Shown: in pieces, positions 1 to 9,867 of the stretch | Layout: every line of letters starts with the position of its first letter | How positions within the stretch are numbered: the first letter of the stretch is position 1 | Assembly: GCF_024171895.1 (NCBI RefSeq) | Contig: NZ_JAMTCQ010000009.1 | Coordinates: 533,318-597,317, forward strand | DNA from: Prauserella halophila | Lineage (GTDB): Bacteria > Actinomycetota > Actinomycetes > Mycobacteriales > Pseudonocardiaceae | Direction of reading: 5' to 3' | DNA: 64,000 nucleotides | Translations under genes and position numbers: made by a program | The notes under the pieces: model-generated | Database searches by the model: none | The model's input: only the letters and a program-made list of their open reading frames with translations | What the model was told of the DNA's origin: nothing

Positions 1-91
1 GGATTCAGGGGTGCGGCCGAGTGTCAACCACGGCTGCCACGGTGCGGCCGCTCCTGCGACTCGGCGCGCCGGGGCGGGGCGCCGTTCCGAA

Positions 92-126
92 GTCACGAGC
101 CACGAGTCACGAGCCACGAGCCACGA
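92..126. repeat. 7-bp tandem repeat, five copies
   Basis: Five head-to-tail copies alternate between GTCACGA and GCCACGA. They lie in the noncoding stretch before the first gene and share the CCACGA core with the 10-bp array that follows. No gene is assigned to 1-350; beyond the two repeat arrays I see nothing convincing there. Confidence 0.9.
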
Positions 127-160
127 GTCGCCTCGTCACGAATCGCGCCGTGACGGCGAC

Positions 161-227
161 GCCACGAGACGCCACGAGACGCCACGAGACGCCACGAGAC
201 GCCACGAGACGCCACGAGACGCCACGA
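161..227. repeat. 10-bp tandem repeat GCCACGAGAC, six copies plus a partial
   Basis: Six perfect copies of GCCACGAGAC run from 161 to 220, followed by a broken seventh. The period is not a multiple of three, so the array is open in several frames, but those frames are repeat artefacts rather than genes. Arrays like this tend to vary in copy number by slippage. It sits about 125 bp upstream of the lipoprotein gene start. Confidence 0.9.
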
Positions 228-350
228 ACGGTGCCGCTGCGAGCTCCGGCACCGCGGCCGCGGTGAGTTTCCGGTTTCCGGGAGGATGTCGCGCCCGTGG
301 TTGCGTCGGACGGTGGGGGATGTGCGAGGCTCACGCCTGTGATCCGGACC

Positions 351-1286
351 ATGCGTCGCCCCCTCGCGTTGTTCACCGCCCTGCTCGCAGGCCTTGTGCT
401 GGCCGGATGCGGTTCCGGGCCGAGTCAGGTCCATTCGGCGGCCATCGTCGGTGACCGGTCGGTGCCGCTCGACGACGTGCAGCAGGAAATCGACTGGCTG
501 CTCGACAACGTGGACCAGGCACAGCAGGCACAGCGGCAGGGCAAGGTTGACTTGTACGCGCGCGAGGTCGTCCGTGGCCGCGTGATCCACGAACTGGCGC
601 AGATCGCAGCGAAACGGGAAGGTATCCGGGCCGACCGGTCCGAGGTCGACGAGCTGATCCGGGGCAGTGGTGGCGCCGACGAGGTGTCCCGCTCGGCCGG
701 TGTCGAGCCCGACCGGGTACGTGATGTCGCCTCGGACCAGGTCGTGTTGCAGGAGCTGGCACGCAAGTACCTCGGCAGGCTCTCGGTCGATCTGCTGGGC
801 ACCGTGATCACCGGTGACGAGCCCGGAAACAGTGCCAAGGAGAAGGCGACCGCGCTCGGCAGGCGGATCGCGGACGATCCGGACCGTGCGCGGGCGACGG
901 TTCGTGAAGCGGGTCATCAGCTGGTCGACGAGGAGCTCGACTTCGCCGAAACGCTCCAGAACGACCCGGAACTGGCGACCACCGCGGTGTTCGGATCGCA
1001 GGAGGGCACCGTCGTGGTGATCCAGCCGAGCCGGCAACAGGCGGGCTGGCTGGTGGGCCTGGTGTCCGAGCGGCGGACCGGCGGGCAGGCGGATGCGGCC
1101 GAGCCGCAGGTCAATCCCGAGTACCTCTACTTCGCAGGCCTTCGGATGCTGCAGCCGATCGCGGAGGAGGCCGGGGTACGGATCAACCCGCGCTACGGAG
1201 TGTGGGACGAGGCTGCGTTGTCGCCGGCTCCGAATGAGGACGAGTTGGCCGGGAGGCTGTTGCGGTCACGTACCGTGAACTCATGA
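351..1286 (+). CDS. SurA N-terminal-like lipoprotein
   Basis: Exported protein of 311 aa. The ATG at 351 puts a lipoprotein signal at the N-terminus: basic MRR, a hydrophobic stretch and the lipobox LAGC with the lipidated Cys at residue 20. Residues about 29-180 resemble the SurA_N/trigger-factor-like chaperone domain (start AAIVGDRSVPLDDVQQEID, then helices). I see no parvulin PPIase domain after it. It is probably a membrane-anchored folding helper for secreted proteins. An upstream in-frame start at 297 would bury the signal peptide, so it was not used. The stop overlaps the mazG start (ATGA), so the two are translationally coupled. Confidence 0.75.
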   Translation: MRRPLALFTALLAGLVLAGCGSGPSQVHSAAIVGDRSVPLDDVQQEIDWLLDNVDQAQQAQRQGKVDLYAREVVRGRVIHELAQIAAKREGIRADRSEVDELIRGSGGADEVSRSAGVEPDRVRDVASDQVVLQELARKYLGRLSVDLLGTVITGDEPGNSAKEKATALGRRIADDPDRARATVREAGHQLVDEELDFAETLQNDPELATTAVFGSQEGTVVVIQPSRQQAGWLVGLVSERRTGGQADAAEPQVNPEYLYFAGLRMLQPIAEEAGVRINPRYGVWDEAALSPAPNEDELAGRLLRSRTVNS

Positions 1287-2248
1287 CCTGGCGATCGGCG
1301 ACGGTGGTGCTGTGCAGTCCGGCGCTGCCGGATCATGTCCCCGCCGCTGCGCTGAGCGTGGTCCGTGGGGCGGAGCACGTCTACGCGGCCGCAGGGCTGC
1401 CGGACGGTCTGCGGGCGGCACTGGATGCGAAGCCCGCGCCGCATCCCGACGAACTCGCGCGGCAGAGCGGTGTGGTCCTGGTGTCCGCGGACGCCGGCGA
1501 ACCCGGCGCTGCGGAACTCATCGCAGAAGGCGCCACGGTGATCGACGCCCCGGCGCCGCCGCTCGAACGGGCCGTCGAGGTGATGGACCGGCTCCGCTCG
1601 CCCGGCGGATGTCCGTGGGACGGGGCCCAGACGCACGAGTCGCTGGGCCGCTACCTCGTCGAGGAGACCTACGAACTGCTCGAGGCCATCGAGGACGGCG
1701 ACCGGAACGCGCTTCGCGAGGAACTCGGTGACGTGCTGCTGCAGGTGCTGTTCCACGCCCGCGTCGCGGCCGAGGACGGGGCCGACGCGTTCGACATCGA
1801 CGAGGTCGCGACCCAGTTGGTGACGAAGCTCGTCGGCAGACATCCGTACCTGTTCACCGGCGAGGACCGGGTCGATTCGACCGAGCAGCAGCAGGTGACC
1901 TGGGAAGAGCGGAAACAGCAGGAGAAGCAGCGCGAATCGCTTGTGGACGGGGTCGCGCTCGGGCAGCCCGCCGCCGCGCTCGCGGGCAAGCTCGGTCAGC
2001 GGACCGGCCGTGCCGGGGTGCCGTTCGATCTGATGCCCGCGAACGCCGACGACGGGTCCCGGCTGTTCCGGATTGCGGCGGCAACCGCACGTACGGGCGC
2101 CGACCCGGAAGGTTCCCTGCGCGGGGTGGCCAAGGAGTTCGCGGCGCGGGTCCGGGAGGCCGAACGTGCCGCGCGGGCCGCGGGCCGTGAACCGGCCGAG
2201 CTCGATGCCGACGGATGGCGGGAGTTCTGGCAGGCGTCTTCCGCGTAG
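1283..2248 (+). CDS. mazG: Nucleoside triphosphate pyrophosphohydrolase MazG
   Basis: Cytoplasmic house-cleaning enzyme that hydrolyses (d)NTPs, including damaged ones, to the monophosphate and pyrophosphate. The 321-aa length fits the mycobacterial form, which has a non-catalytic N-terminal extension of about 95 aa. The catalytic MazG fold starts near residue 95 with PGGCPWD, and the metal-binding signature follows: EETYELLEAIE (127-137) then EELGD (146-150). A second, weaker MazG repeat lies towards the C-terminus. The gene starts inside the stop of the lipoprotein gene, and the order mazG - transglycosylase - eno matches M. tuberculosis Rv1021-Rv1023. Confidence 0.93.
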   Translation: MTWRSATVVLCSPALPDHVPAAALSVVRGAEHVYAAAGLPDGLRAALDAKPAPHPDELARQSGVVLVSADAGEPGAAELIAEGATVIDAPAPPLERAVEVMDRLRSPGGCPWDGAQTHESLGRYLVEETYELLEAIEDGDRNALREELGDVLLQVLFHARVAAEDGADAFDIDEVATQLVTKLVGRHPYLFTGEDRVDSTEQQQVTWEERKQQEKQRESLVDGVALGQPAAALAGKLGQRTGRAGVPFDLMPANADDGSRLFRIAAATARTGADPEGSLRGVAKEFAARVREAERAARAAGREPAELDADGWREFWQASSA

Positions 2249-2257
2249 CCTGGCCGC

Positions 2258-3109
2258 GTGAGCGAACGCCCTTCGTCCTCGACATCCCCTGGCGATGGCG
2301 GGCCGTCGTGGCCGCTGCCCGGTCCGGCGTTGTCGCGCCTCGCTCTGGCTCTCGGCCTCATCGCGACCGGACTGCTCCTCGTGTTCACCGTCGGCATGAA
2401 CCGCGACGAGCAACCGAACGCCGAAGGCGCTGCACCGTCGCCCGAGCGGGAGTCGCGGACGCGCGCGAAGCAGACCGTGCCCGCGGCGGCCACGCCGGCA
2501 CCTGTCGACCGGCCTTCCGAGTCCGATGAGGACGAGCTCGACACGTGGTCCCGGAAGATCGAGCGCTCCACCGGGATTCCGGCGCGGGCCGCAGCCGCGT
2601 ACGGGCGTGCCGAGATGTGGTTGCGCGGTGACCGGCCGGACTGTCACCTGTCGTGGAGCACCCTCGCGGCGATCGGCCAGGTCGAGTCGCGGCACGGTGC
2701 CGCAGGCGGCGATCGGGGGATCGGCATCGACGGACGGCCGGCTACGCGGATCGTCGGTCCGCCGCTCGACGGGTCGCAGGGACGCGCCCAGGTCCGGGAC
2801 ACCGACCGTGGTGAGATCGACGGCGATTCGACGTGGGACCGGGCCGTCGGGCCGATGCGGTTCCTGCCGGCACAGTGGCAGCGTTGGGGAGAGCGGGCGA
2901 CCGGGGACGGGGGCGGCCCCGATCCGCAGGACATCGACGACGCGGCGCTCACCGCGGGCCGGTATCTCTGCGCCGACGGCCGGGATCTGGACACCGCCGG
3001 CGACTGGTGGAAGGCGGTCGACGGCTTCCGCGGCCCCGCCGCCCCGGACGGCTACGCCCGCCGGATCGTCGAGCGGGCGGACGTCTACGCGGGCCAGGCG
3101 CCGGGGTGA
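2258..3109 (+). CDS. Membrane-anchored lytic transglycosylase (LpqU-like)
   Basis: Protein of 283 aa starting at GTG 2258. One transmembrane segment (about 26-46) is followed by a Ser/Pro/Glu-rich linker and a soluble-lytic-transglycosylase type 2 domain from about residue 100. The probable catalytic glutamate is E143 in GQVESRHG; the family hallmark WDRAVGPMRFLPAQW follows, then the AAGRYLC-like segment near the end. It should cleave glycan strands outside the membrane to give 1,6-anhydro ends. It occupies the lpqU (Rv1022) position, but the anchor is a membrane helix without a lipobox. Confidence 0.85.
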   Translation: MSERPSSSTSPGDGGPSWPLPGPALSRLALALGLIATGLLLVFTVGMNRDEQPNAEGAAPSPERESRTRAKQTVPAAATPAPVDRPSESDEDELDTWSRKIERSTGIPARAAAAYGRAEMWLRGDRPDCHLSWSTLAAIGQVESRHGAAGGDRGIGIDGRPATRIVGPPLDGSQGRAQVRDTDRGEIDGDSTWDRAVGPMRFLPAQWQRWGERATGDGGGPDPQDIDDAALTAGRYLCADGRDLDTAGDWWKAVDGFRGPAAPDGYARRIVERADVYAGQAPG

Positions 3110-3221
3110 CTCGCGGCGAGAGGCGCGAGGCGCGAGGCGGCAGCGGCCGGCAGGACGGAACCAACCGGTGGGCCGTGGGTGGCAGGCGCAGCGGGGAGCG
3201 TGGTCTGCGGCCGGTGGGCCG

Positions 3222-3668
3222 TCAGCCGTTGCCGAGCGCCAACCGGGACGACACCTCGCCGATGGCGTCCTGGTACTCGGCCTGCGGATGCATCGCCGAG
3301 GCCATCCGGAGCTGGCCGAGGGCTTCGGCGAGTCTGCCGAGCCGTTGCAGGGTCTTACCGAGTACGAACCGGGCGTAGTGGTCGGACGGGTCGTGCTCGA
3401 TGACTTTGCTCAGGGCGTGCTCGGCCCTTCGCAGTTGTGCGGAATGAAAGTAGGCACGCCCCGCGAGCAACTGGACGCTCGGCTTGTCGTGTTCGGCCTC
3501 GAGCACCGGTTCGAGCGCATCGAGCGCGTCGAGCGGACGACGCCGTTTCACCAGTTCCTCGGCTCGCCGGAATGCGTGGACAGGAGAGTGGCCCACGTCC
3601 GCCGGCTGCCGGCCGGAAGTCCGCGCAGGGCCTGCCGGAGGTGGGTTCGATGGCGTCGATTCACCCAT
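3222..3668 (-). CDS. TPR repeat protein
   Basis: Small cytoplasmic protein of 148 aa. After a Pro-rich leader of about 30 aa it contains three tetratricopeptide-like helix pairs (RAEELVKRRRPLDALDALEP, then YFHSAQLRRAEHALSKVIE, then FVLGKTLQRLGRLAEALGQL). TPR units mediate protein-protein contacts; the partner is not apparent from the sequence. It is transcribed against its neighbours and sits alone between the transglycosylase and a VOC gene. Confidence 0.8.
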   Translation of the reverse strand: MGESTPSNPPPAGPARTSGRQPADVGHSPVHAFRRAEELVKRRRPLDALDALEPVLEAEHDKPSVQLLAGRAYFHSAQLRRAEHALSKVIEHDPSDHYARFVLGKTLQRLGRLAEALGQLRMASAMHPQAEYQDAIGEVSSRLALGNG

Positions 3669-3822
3669 GGTTCAGCGACGGTACCCGCGTCGGAGGCGCT
3701 TATCGAGACCTTGACTCGGCACCGAATCGATGATCGCCCCGGTGGGTCCGGTGCGCGGCGGGTGCCGGCACCGGCCGGGGTCGTGATAGCCGGCGATCGT
3801 TCGTGTGGTGGACTAGCCCGCC

Positions 3823-4392
3823 ATGAGCGACCCCGCGATGAGTAATGACGGCCCGAGGTATCTCGGGATCGCGCCGTACCTCTACTACACGGACGCCACC
3901 GAGGCGGTGGAGTGGCTCACCCGCGTCTTCGGGTTCACCGAGAAGGTTCGCTACGTCGACGCGGTGGGCGAGGTGTTCCAGGCGACCCTGAACGCGGGCG
4001 GCTCCGACATCCACCTTGCCGGTGTCGGTGACGAGTACTGGCCCGCGAAGGGCGTCGACGGCCCGGTGGGCCAGCTGAACGTGGTGTACGTCGACGACGT
4101 CGACGCCCAGTTCGAGCGGGTCAACGACACGGTCGGCGACGGCTTCGAGGTGTCGCGTCCGCAGGACCAGCCCTACGGGGCGAGGCTGTTCACGGTGCAG
4201 GACATCGGCGGAAACGGCTGGACGTTCTGGCAGCACATCTCCGACATCGCCGATCTGCCGGCGGGCTGGCGGGAGATCCGCAACGGCGAAACCGTCTCCG
4301 GTGGAGACCCGGCCGGAACCGCCGACGGCACCGGCGCGGGTGACGGCGAGGCGGACAGCGAAGCCGGGGCCGGTGAATCCGCTGCAGGCTGA
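3823..4392 (+). CDS. VOC/glyoxalase-fold protein
   Basis: Protein of 189 aa. Residues 10-130 form a vicinal-oxygen-chelate fold of the PhnB/YybH-like group: YLGIAPYLYYTDATEAVEWL begins the first beta-alpha-beta-beta-beta unit, and GYGARLFTVQDIGGNGWTFW-like residues end the second. The C-terminal 45 aa are Gly/Asp/Ala-rich and probably disordered. The substrate cannot be named; such proteins include glyoxalases, resistance proteins and dioxygenases. ATG 3823 is used; a second Met five codons later is possible. Confidence 0.8.
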   Translation: MSDPAMSNDGPRYLGIAPYLYYTDATEAVEWLTRVFGFTEKVRYVDAVGEVFQATLNAGGSDIHLAGVGDEYWPAKGVDGPVGQLNVVYVDDVDAQFERVNDTVGDGFEVSRPQDQPYGARLFTVQDIGGNGWTFWQHISDIADLPAGWREIRNGETVSGGDPAGTADGTGAGDGEADSEAGAGESAAG

Positions 4393-5883
<1,491 letters not shown>

Positions 5884-5890
5884 CGCGACC

Positions 5891-6430
5891 GTGGCCGACC
5901 GGGGGAGAACGCGGACCAGGCGTGGTGGGGGCCGAGCACGTGGCTCGGCCCCCCGCGACCTGCGGTCGCCGCAGCGCACTCGACGTTCCGGCGGCCGCAG
6001 GTCGGCCCTGCGCAGCTCCGCGGCCAAGAAGCGTGCCGCGAGTGCAGCCAAGGTGCTCGGGATGTCCACGACGCGCCGCGCGGCCGTCGTGGCGATCGTG
6101 GTCTGCGCGCTGGCGTTCACCATCGCCGTGCCGCTGCGCACGTATCTGTCGCAGCGCGCGGAGGTGGTCGAACAGGAGGACAGGCAGGAGCAACTGCAGG
6201 AGCAGGTCGAACGCCTCGAACAGCGGAAGGCCGAACTGTCCGACCCGGCGCAGGTGGAGGCCGAGGCGAGGCGCAGACTTCGGTATGTGATGCCCGGTGA
6301 GACGCCGTACATCGTGCAGCTGCCGTCCGACGAGGGGAGCGAACGGCAGCCTGTGCGGGGAGACGGCTCGCCGAAGCGTCACGGGGCCTGGTACGAGCAA
6401 CTGTGGGATGGCGTGACCGAAGGTGAATGA
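5891..6430 (+). CDS. FtsB/DivIC-type septum formation protein
   Basis: Divisome component of 179 aa starting at GTG 5891, eight bases after the eno stop. A basic, Arg-rich cytoplasmic tail (1-60) is followed by one transmembrane helix (about 62-82), a coiled coil of Glu/Gln heptads (about 88-118) and the hallmark RRRLRYVMPGE (127-137) of the DivIC/FtsB family. It should link the FtsL/FtsQ complex to septal peptidoglycan synthesis. The open frame extends upstream into eno, but starting there would overlap a highly conserved gene in another frame. Equivalent to Rv1024. Confidence 0.9.
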   Translation: MADRGRTRTRRGGGRARGSAPRDLRSPQRTRRSGGRRSALRSSAAKKRAASAAKVLGMSTTRRAAVVAIVVCALAFTIAVPLRTYLSQRAEVVEQEDRQEQLQEQVERLEQRKAELSDPAQVEAEARRRLRYVMPGETPYIVQLPSDEGSERQPVRGDGSPKRHGAWYEQLWDGVTEGE

Positions 6431-6929
6431 CACCGATTTCGAACCGGTGACCGACGCGGACCGGGAGATCGTCGCGGAGCAGCTGGGCAGGCCGCCCAGG
6501 GCGTTGCGGGCGGTCGCGGCGCGGTGCCCGGGCGGGCATCCCAGCGTCGTCCAGACCAGTCCGCGGCTCGAGGACGGCACACCGTTCCCGACGTTGTACT
6601 ACCTGACGTGCCCGAATCTGAACTCCCTCGTCGGCGGACTCGAGGCACACGGCGTGATGCGGGAGATGAGTGAGCGGCTCGAACGGGACGAGGATCTCGC
6701 CGACGCCTACCGCCGCGCACACGAGAAGTACCTGGCCGAACGCGACGCGATCGACCCGCTCGGCCACGAGGTCACCGCGGGCGGAATGCCGAGCAGGGTC
6801 AAGTGCCTGCACGTCCACCTCGCGCACACGCTCGCACGTGGCGAGGGTGTGAACCCGTTCGGCGACGAGACGTTGCGATTGCTGCACGAGCTCGGCTGGC
6901 CGAACGGCGACTGCCTCGCCCGCGCCTGA
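6423..6929 (+). CDS. DUF501 family protein
   Basis: Protein of 168 aa that overlaps the end of the ftsB-like gene by 8 bases (GTG start at 6423), so it is translationally coupled. It matches the DUF501 family: GRPPRALRAVAARCPGGHPS at the N-terminus, the conserved PTLYYLTCPNLN, and CLHVHLAHTLARG with conserved Cys and His residues that look metal-binding. The function is unknown; the family nearly always sits between ftsB and ppx in actinobacteria (Rv1025), which suggests a link to cell growth. Confidence 0.9.
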   Translation: MNDTDFEPVTDADREIVAEQLGRPPRALRAVAARCPGGHPSVVQTSPRLEDGTPFPTLYYLTCPNLNSLVGGLEAHGVMREMSERLERDEDLADAYRRAHEKYLAERDAIDPLGHEVTAGGMPSRVKCLHVHLAHTLARGEGVNPFGDETLRLLHELGWPNGDCLARA

Positions 6930-7074
6930 CCTCGGCCCTGCCTCCCGGGTGATGCCGGTGTGATGCCCGGCCGGGCCAACCGGCGAGTAGGTGTCCCTGC
7001 GCGTGTGGGAGCCGCTCCCGCTGGGCATTCCTCCGGTGGAGACGAGCGTCGCCGGCACACGTGGGGGAGCGGGC

Positions 7075-8601
7075 GTGAACAGACCGTGCAGAGCCGGGTT
7101 CCGGGGGAAGACGGTTGCCACCGTGATGGCGGGGCTGCTTGCCGTGGCGCCCGCGGCGTTGTCGAGTGATCGGGCCGATCACGCGTACGACCGGGCGGAG
7201 GCGACCGCTTCGGCGGACTCCGGCGACGGCGCAGGCAGTACGGAGAGCAGGAATCGGGCGGCGGTCGACGGCAGTCTGCCGTCGCCGCCGATGGCCGAGG
7301 AACTGCTGATCGAACTGCCGGGACCGGGCCCGTTGGGGATCCCCCGCAGCATGCTCGAGGCATACCGGCAGGCCGCGCGCACGGTCGGTTCCGAGCTGCC
7401 GGACTGTGGCGCCGACTGGGCGCTGCTGGCCAGCGTCGGCCGGTCGGAGTCGAACCACGCGCGCGGCGGGTTCGTCGACGCGGAGGGCACGGCGCGGGAA
7501 CGGATCACCGGGCCCGCGCTGAACGGCGGTGATGGTGTCGCGAAGATCCGTGACACCGACGGTGGCGTAGTCGACGGCGACACGACGTGGGACCGCGCCG
7601 TCGGTCCGATGCAGTTCGTTCCGGAGACCTGGCGCAAGTACGGCGCAGACGGCAACGGCGACGGCCGGGCCGATCCGAACAACGTGCACGACGCGACGCT
7701 CGCCGCTGGGCGGTACCTGTGTTCGGGCGGGCTCAACCTGCAGGCAGGCGGTCAACTGCGGGCCTCGTTGCACCGCTACAACGACTCGCGCTCGTATGTC
7801 GAGACGGTGATCCGCTGGGCGCAGGCCTACCGGGACGGCGTACTCCCGATCCCGGACAGCGACGTGCCGCTGGGTGTGCCACCGGAGCTCGTGGCCGAGG
7901 CGCCCGAGCCGGAGTCGTCCCCGGCCGAGCGGCCGCCACGGGACGTGATCGCCGCGCCCGGCCCGCAGCAGGACGGGTCCGACGGCGGTGGTCCCGGTGG
8001 AGACTCCGCTGCCGGAGGCAGTCCGGACGGCGGCCGGGGCGAGGTCACCGTGACGAGGCCGCGCCCGCCGAACGGTCCCGGCAGCGACGGTGGCAGCGAC
8101 GGTGGCAGTGGCGGCGACGGTGGCGACCACAGCCTCCCGCCCGGCGGTGGACACGGTGACGGTGGTGCGCCCGGTGGCGGACAGAGCGACGGTCCGTCGT
8201 CGGCCGATCCCGCACCGCCGGACGGTTCGCCTCCGCCGGGCCCGGGCGACTCACCGACTCCGTCACCGACCCCGACTCCGTCACCTACTCCTACTCCGAC
8301 TCCGCCGGACGAGTGTCCGACGCCGGACGAACCGGAGACGACGACCGAGGAGACCGGGGAGCGCGAAGAGGCCGGAGAGCGCGAAGAGGCCGGAGAGCGC
8401 GAAGAGGCAGGGGAGGCCGCGGAGCGCGAGGAGACCAAGGCGACCGAGGGCTCGCCCCCGCCGTGTCTGTGCCCCGGCGATCCGGAGACCGACGAGGACG
8501 ACGAGATCGTCGCGCCCGACGAGTGCGAGTGGCCCGCGACGGGGCCGGAACCGGACCAGGACGGAAAGCCAGGGCTGCGGAGGAGTCCGGAGAACCGGTG
8601 A
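7075..8601 (+). CDS. Secreted lytic transglycosylase with acidic Pro-rich tail
   Basis: Protein of 508 aa from GTG 7075, chosen because it gives a signal peptide (VNRPCRAGFRGKTVATVMAG) and has GGGGGAG upstream; an upstream in-frame start at 6991 would mask it. A transglycosylase domain spans about 80-260: E125 in GRSESNHARGG is the likely catalytic acid, with WDRAVGPMQFVPETW and AAGRYLCSGG downstream. The remaining 240 residues are low complexity: Gly/Asp-rich, then PTPSPT repeats, then three copies of EREEAG. Such a tail could span or bind the cell wall. It is a paralogue of the 2258-3109 gene. Confidence 0.85.
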   Translation: MNRPCRAGFRGKTVATVMAGLLAVAPAALSSDRADHAYDRAEATASADSGDGAGSTESRNRAAVDGSLPSPPMAEELLIELPGPGPLGIPRSMLEAYRQAARTVGSELPDCGADWALLASVGRSESNHARGGFVDAEGTARERITGPALNGGDGVAKIRDTDGGVVDGDTTWDRAVGPMQFVPETWRKYGADGNGDGRADPNNVHDATLAAGRYLCSGGLNLQAGGQLRASLHRYNDSRSYVETVIRWAQAYRDGVLPIPDSDVPLGVPPELVAEAPEPESSPAERPPRDVIAAPGPQQDGSDGGGPGGDSAAGGSPDGGRGEVTVTRPRPPNGPGSDGGSDGGSGGDGGDHSLPPGGGHGDGGAPGGGQSDGPSSADPAPPDGSPPPGPGDSPTPSPTPTPSPTPTPTPPDECPTPDEPETTTEETGEREEAGEREEAGEREEAGEAAEREETKATEGSPPPCLCPGDPETDEDDEIVAPDECEWPATGPEPDQDGKPGLRRSPENR

Positions 8602-8670
8602 CTCCCGCTCCCCGCCGGGTTCGTCGTGGGCGCTACGGGTGGGCGGCGCGAAGCGTCTAGTGTTGGCCGC

Positions 8671-9624
8671 ATGCCTCGTGTAGCCGCCATCGACTGTGGG
8701 ACCAACTCGATCCGCCTGCTGGTCGCGGAGCTGACACACCGCCACGACGGCAGTGTCGACCTGCGTGACCTGCACCGGGAGATGAAGGTGGTGCGGCTCG
8801 GTCAGGGCGTGGACGCCACGGGCCGGCTCGCACCGGAAGCGCTGGAGCGCACTCGGGAGGCGTTGGCTTCCTACGCGGTCGCGGCCCGGAGAAAGGGCGC
8901 CGAGAAGGTGCGCATGGTCGCCACGTCGGCGACCCGCGACGCGAGCAACCGCGACGAGTTCTTCGCCATGACCCGCGAGGTGCTCGGCGTGGAAGCGGAG
9001 ATCATCACCGGAGACGAAGAGGCGCGCCTGTCGTTCACCGGTGCCGTGGGCGAGCAGGACCCTGACGACGGGCCGTTCCTCGTCGTGGACGTCGGCGGCG
9101 GGTCGACCGAGCTCGTGCTGGGCACCTGGGACGGTGCGCAGGCCGAGATCCTGGGCGCCAAGTCCGTCGACATCGGGTGCGTGCGCCTCACCGAGCGGGC
9201 GTTGCCGAACGACCCGCCGACCGCCGAGGACGTCGATACCGCCCGCGGGGTCGCGCGCGAGGTGCTGGCCGAGGCGTTCGAGGTGGTCGACGTCGCGAAG
9301 GCGCAGACGTGGATCGGTGTGGCGGGAACGATCACCACGCTGTCGGCGCTCGCTCAGGACCTGCCGGAATACGATTCGCAGGCCACACACCTGTCGCTGC
9401 TGTCGCACGCCACGGTCGATCGCGTCACCGCCGAGCTGCTCGCCGCCGACCACGACGCGCGCGCGGCCCGGAAGGTCATCCACCCGGGCCGGGTCGACGT
9501 CATCGGAGCGGGCTCAGTCGTCGTGCAAACGCTTGCCGAGGAGCTGCAGGCCCGCGGCGGCCCCGATTCCCTGGTGGTCAGCGAACACGACATCCTCGAC
9601 GGCATCGCACTGTCGCTGGCCTGA
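8671..9624 (+). CDS. ppx: Exopolyphosphatase / pppGpp phosphohydrolase (Ppx/GppA)
   Basis: ASKHA-fold phosphatase of 317 aa that removes terminal phosphate from polyphosphate or pppGpp. The N-terminal phosphate loop AAIDCGTNSIRLLVAEL and second loop VDVGGGSTELVLG are intact, and VAGTITTLSAL forms the third nucleotide-site element. It is the short two-domain form, like Rv1026, without the HD domain of E. coli Ppx. ATG 8671 is used because it starts immediately before the conserved core; 8626 is an in-frame alternative. Confidence 0.93.
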   Translation: MPRVAAIDCGTNSIRLLVAELTHRHDGSVDLRDLHREMKVVRLGQGVDATGRLAPEALERTREALASYAVAARRKGAEKVRMVATSATRDASNRDEFFAMTREVLGVEAEIITGDEEARLSFTGAVGEQDPDDGPFLVVDVGGGSTELVLGTWDGAQAEILGAKSVDIGCVRLTERALPNDPPTAEDVDTARGVAREVLAEAFEVVDVAKAQTWIGVAGTITTLSALAQDLPEYDSQATHLSLLSHATVDRVTAELLAADHDARAARKVIHPGRVDVIGAGSVVVQTLAEELQARGGPDSLVVSEHDILDGIALSLA

Positions 9625-9695
9625 GAACCGGCGCGACGCGGTCCGGCGTGACGTCCTCGTCGAGCTGGTCGCGCTGCTGGGCGACGGCGCTGCGG

Positions 9696-9743
9696 TGCTC
9701 AGGCCTAGGGGTGCTTAGGCGTAGGGGTGCTCAGGCGTAGGGG
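9696..9743. repeat. 16-bp tandem repeat, three copies
   Basis: Three copies of TGCTCAGGCGTAGGGG (one base different in copies one and two) lie just after the ppx gene, in the 243-bp convergent gap before the S10 peptidase gene. No gene fits this gap; its other feature is the terminator at 9797-9840. Confidence 0.85.
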
Positions 9744-9796
9744 TGCGCACCGGAGTTGTGTGGTGCGGGGTGGTTGTGTGGCGCGGGTGACGAGAA

Positions 9797-9840
9797 GGGC
9801 TCCGCACGCGCGGTCGTGTCGACGTTCGCGTGCGGAGCCC
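9797..9840. terminator. Bidirectional hairpin between ppx and the S10 peptidase gene
   Basis: A perfect 14-bp inverted repeat (GGGCTCCGCACGCG and its complement) flanks a 16-nt loop. It lies between two converging genes, as expected for a shared terminator. There is no long T run, which is usual in high-GC actinobacteria. Confidence 0.75.
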
Positions 9841-9867
9841 GTTCGTGTCCCTGCGTGAGCCGGCGGA

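Noticed and set aside
161-227. CRISPR array
   Set aside because: The 10-bp units are directly abutting with no spacers, and no cas genes are present.
6930-7074. c-di-AMP (ydaO) riboswitch ahead of the secreted transglycosylase gene
   Set aside because: Such genes often have one, and the 145-bp leader is GC-rich with small stems, but I could not match the conserved core.
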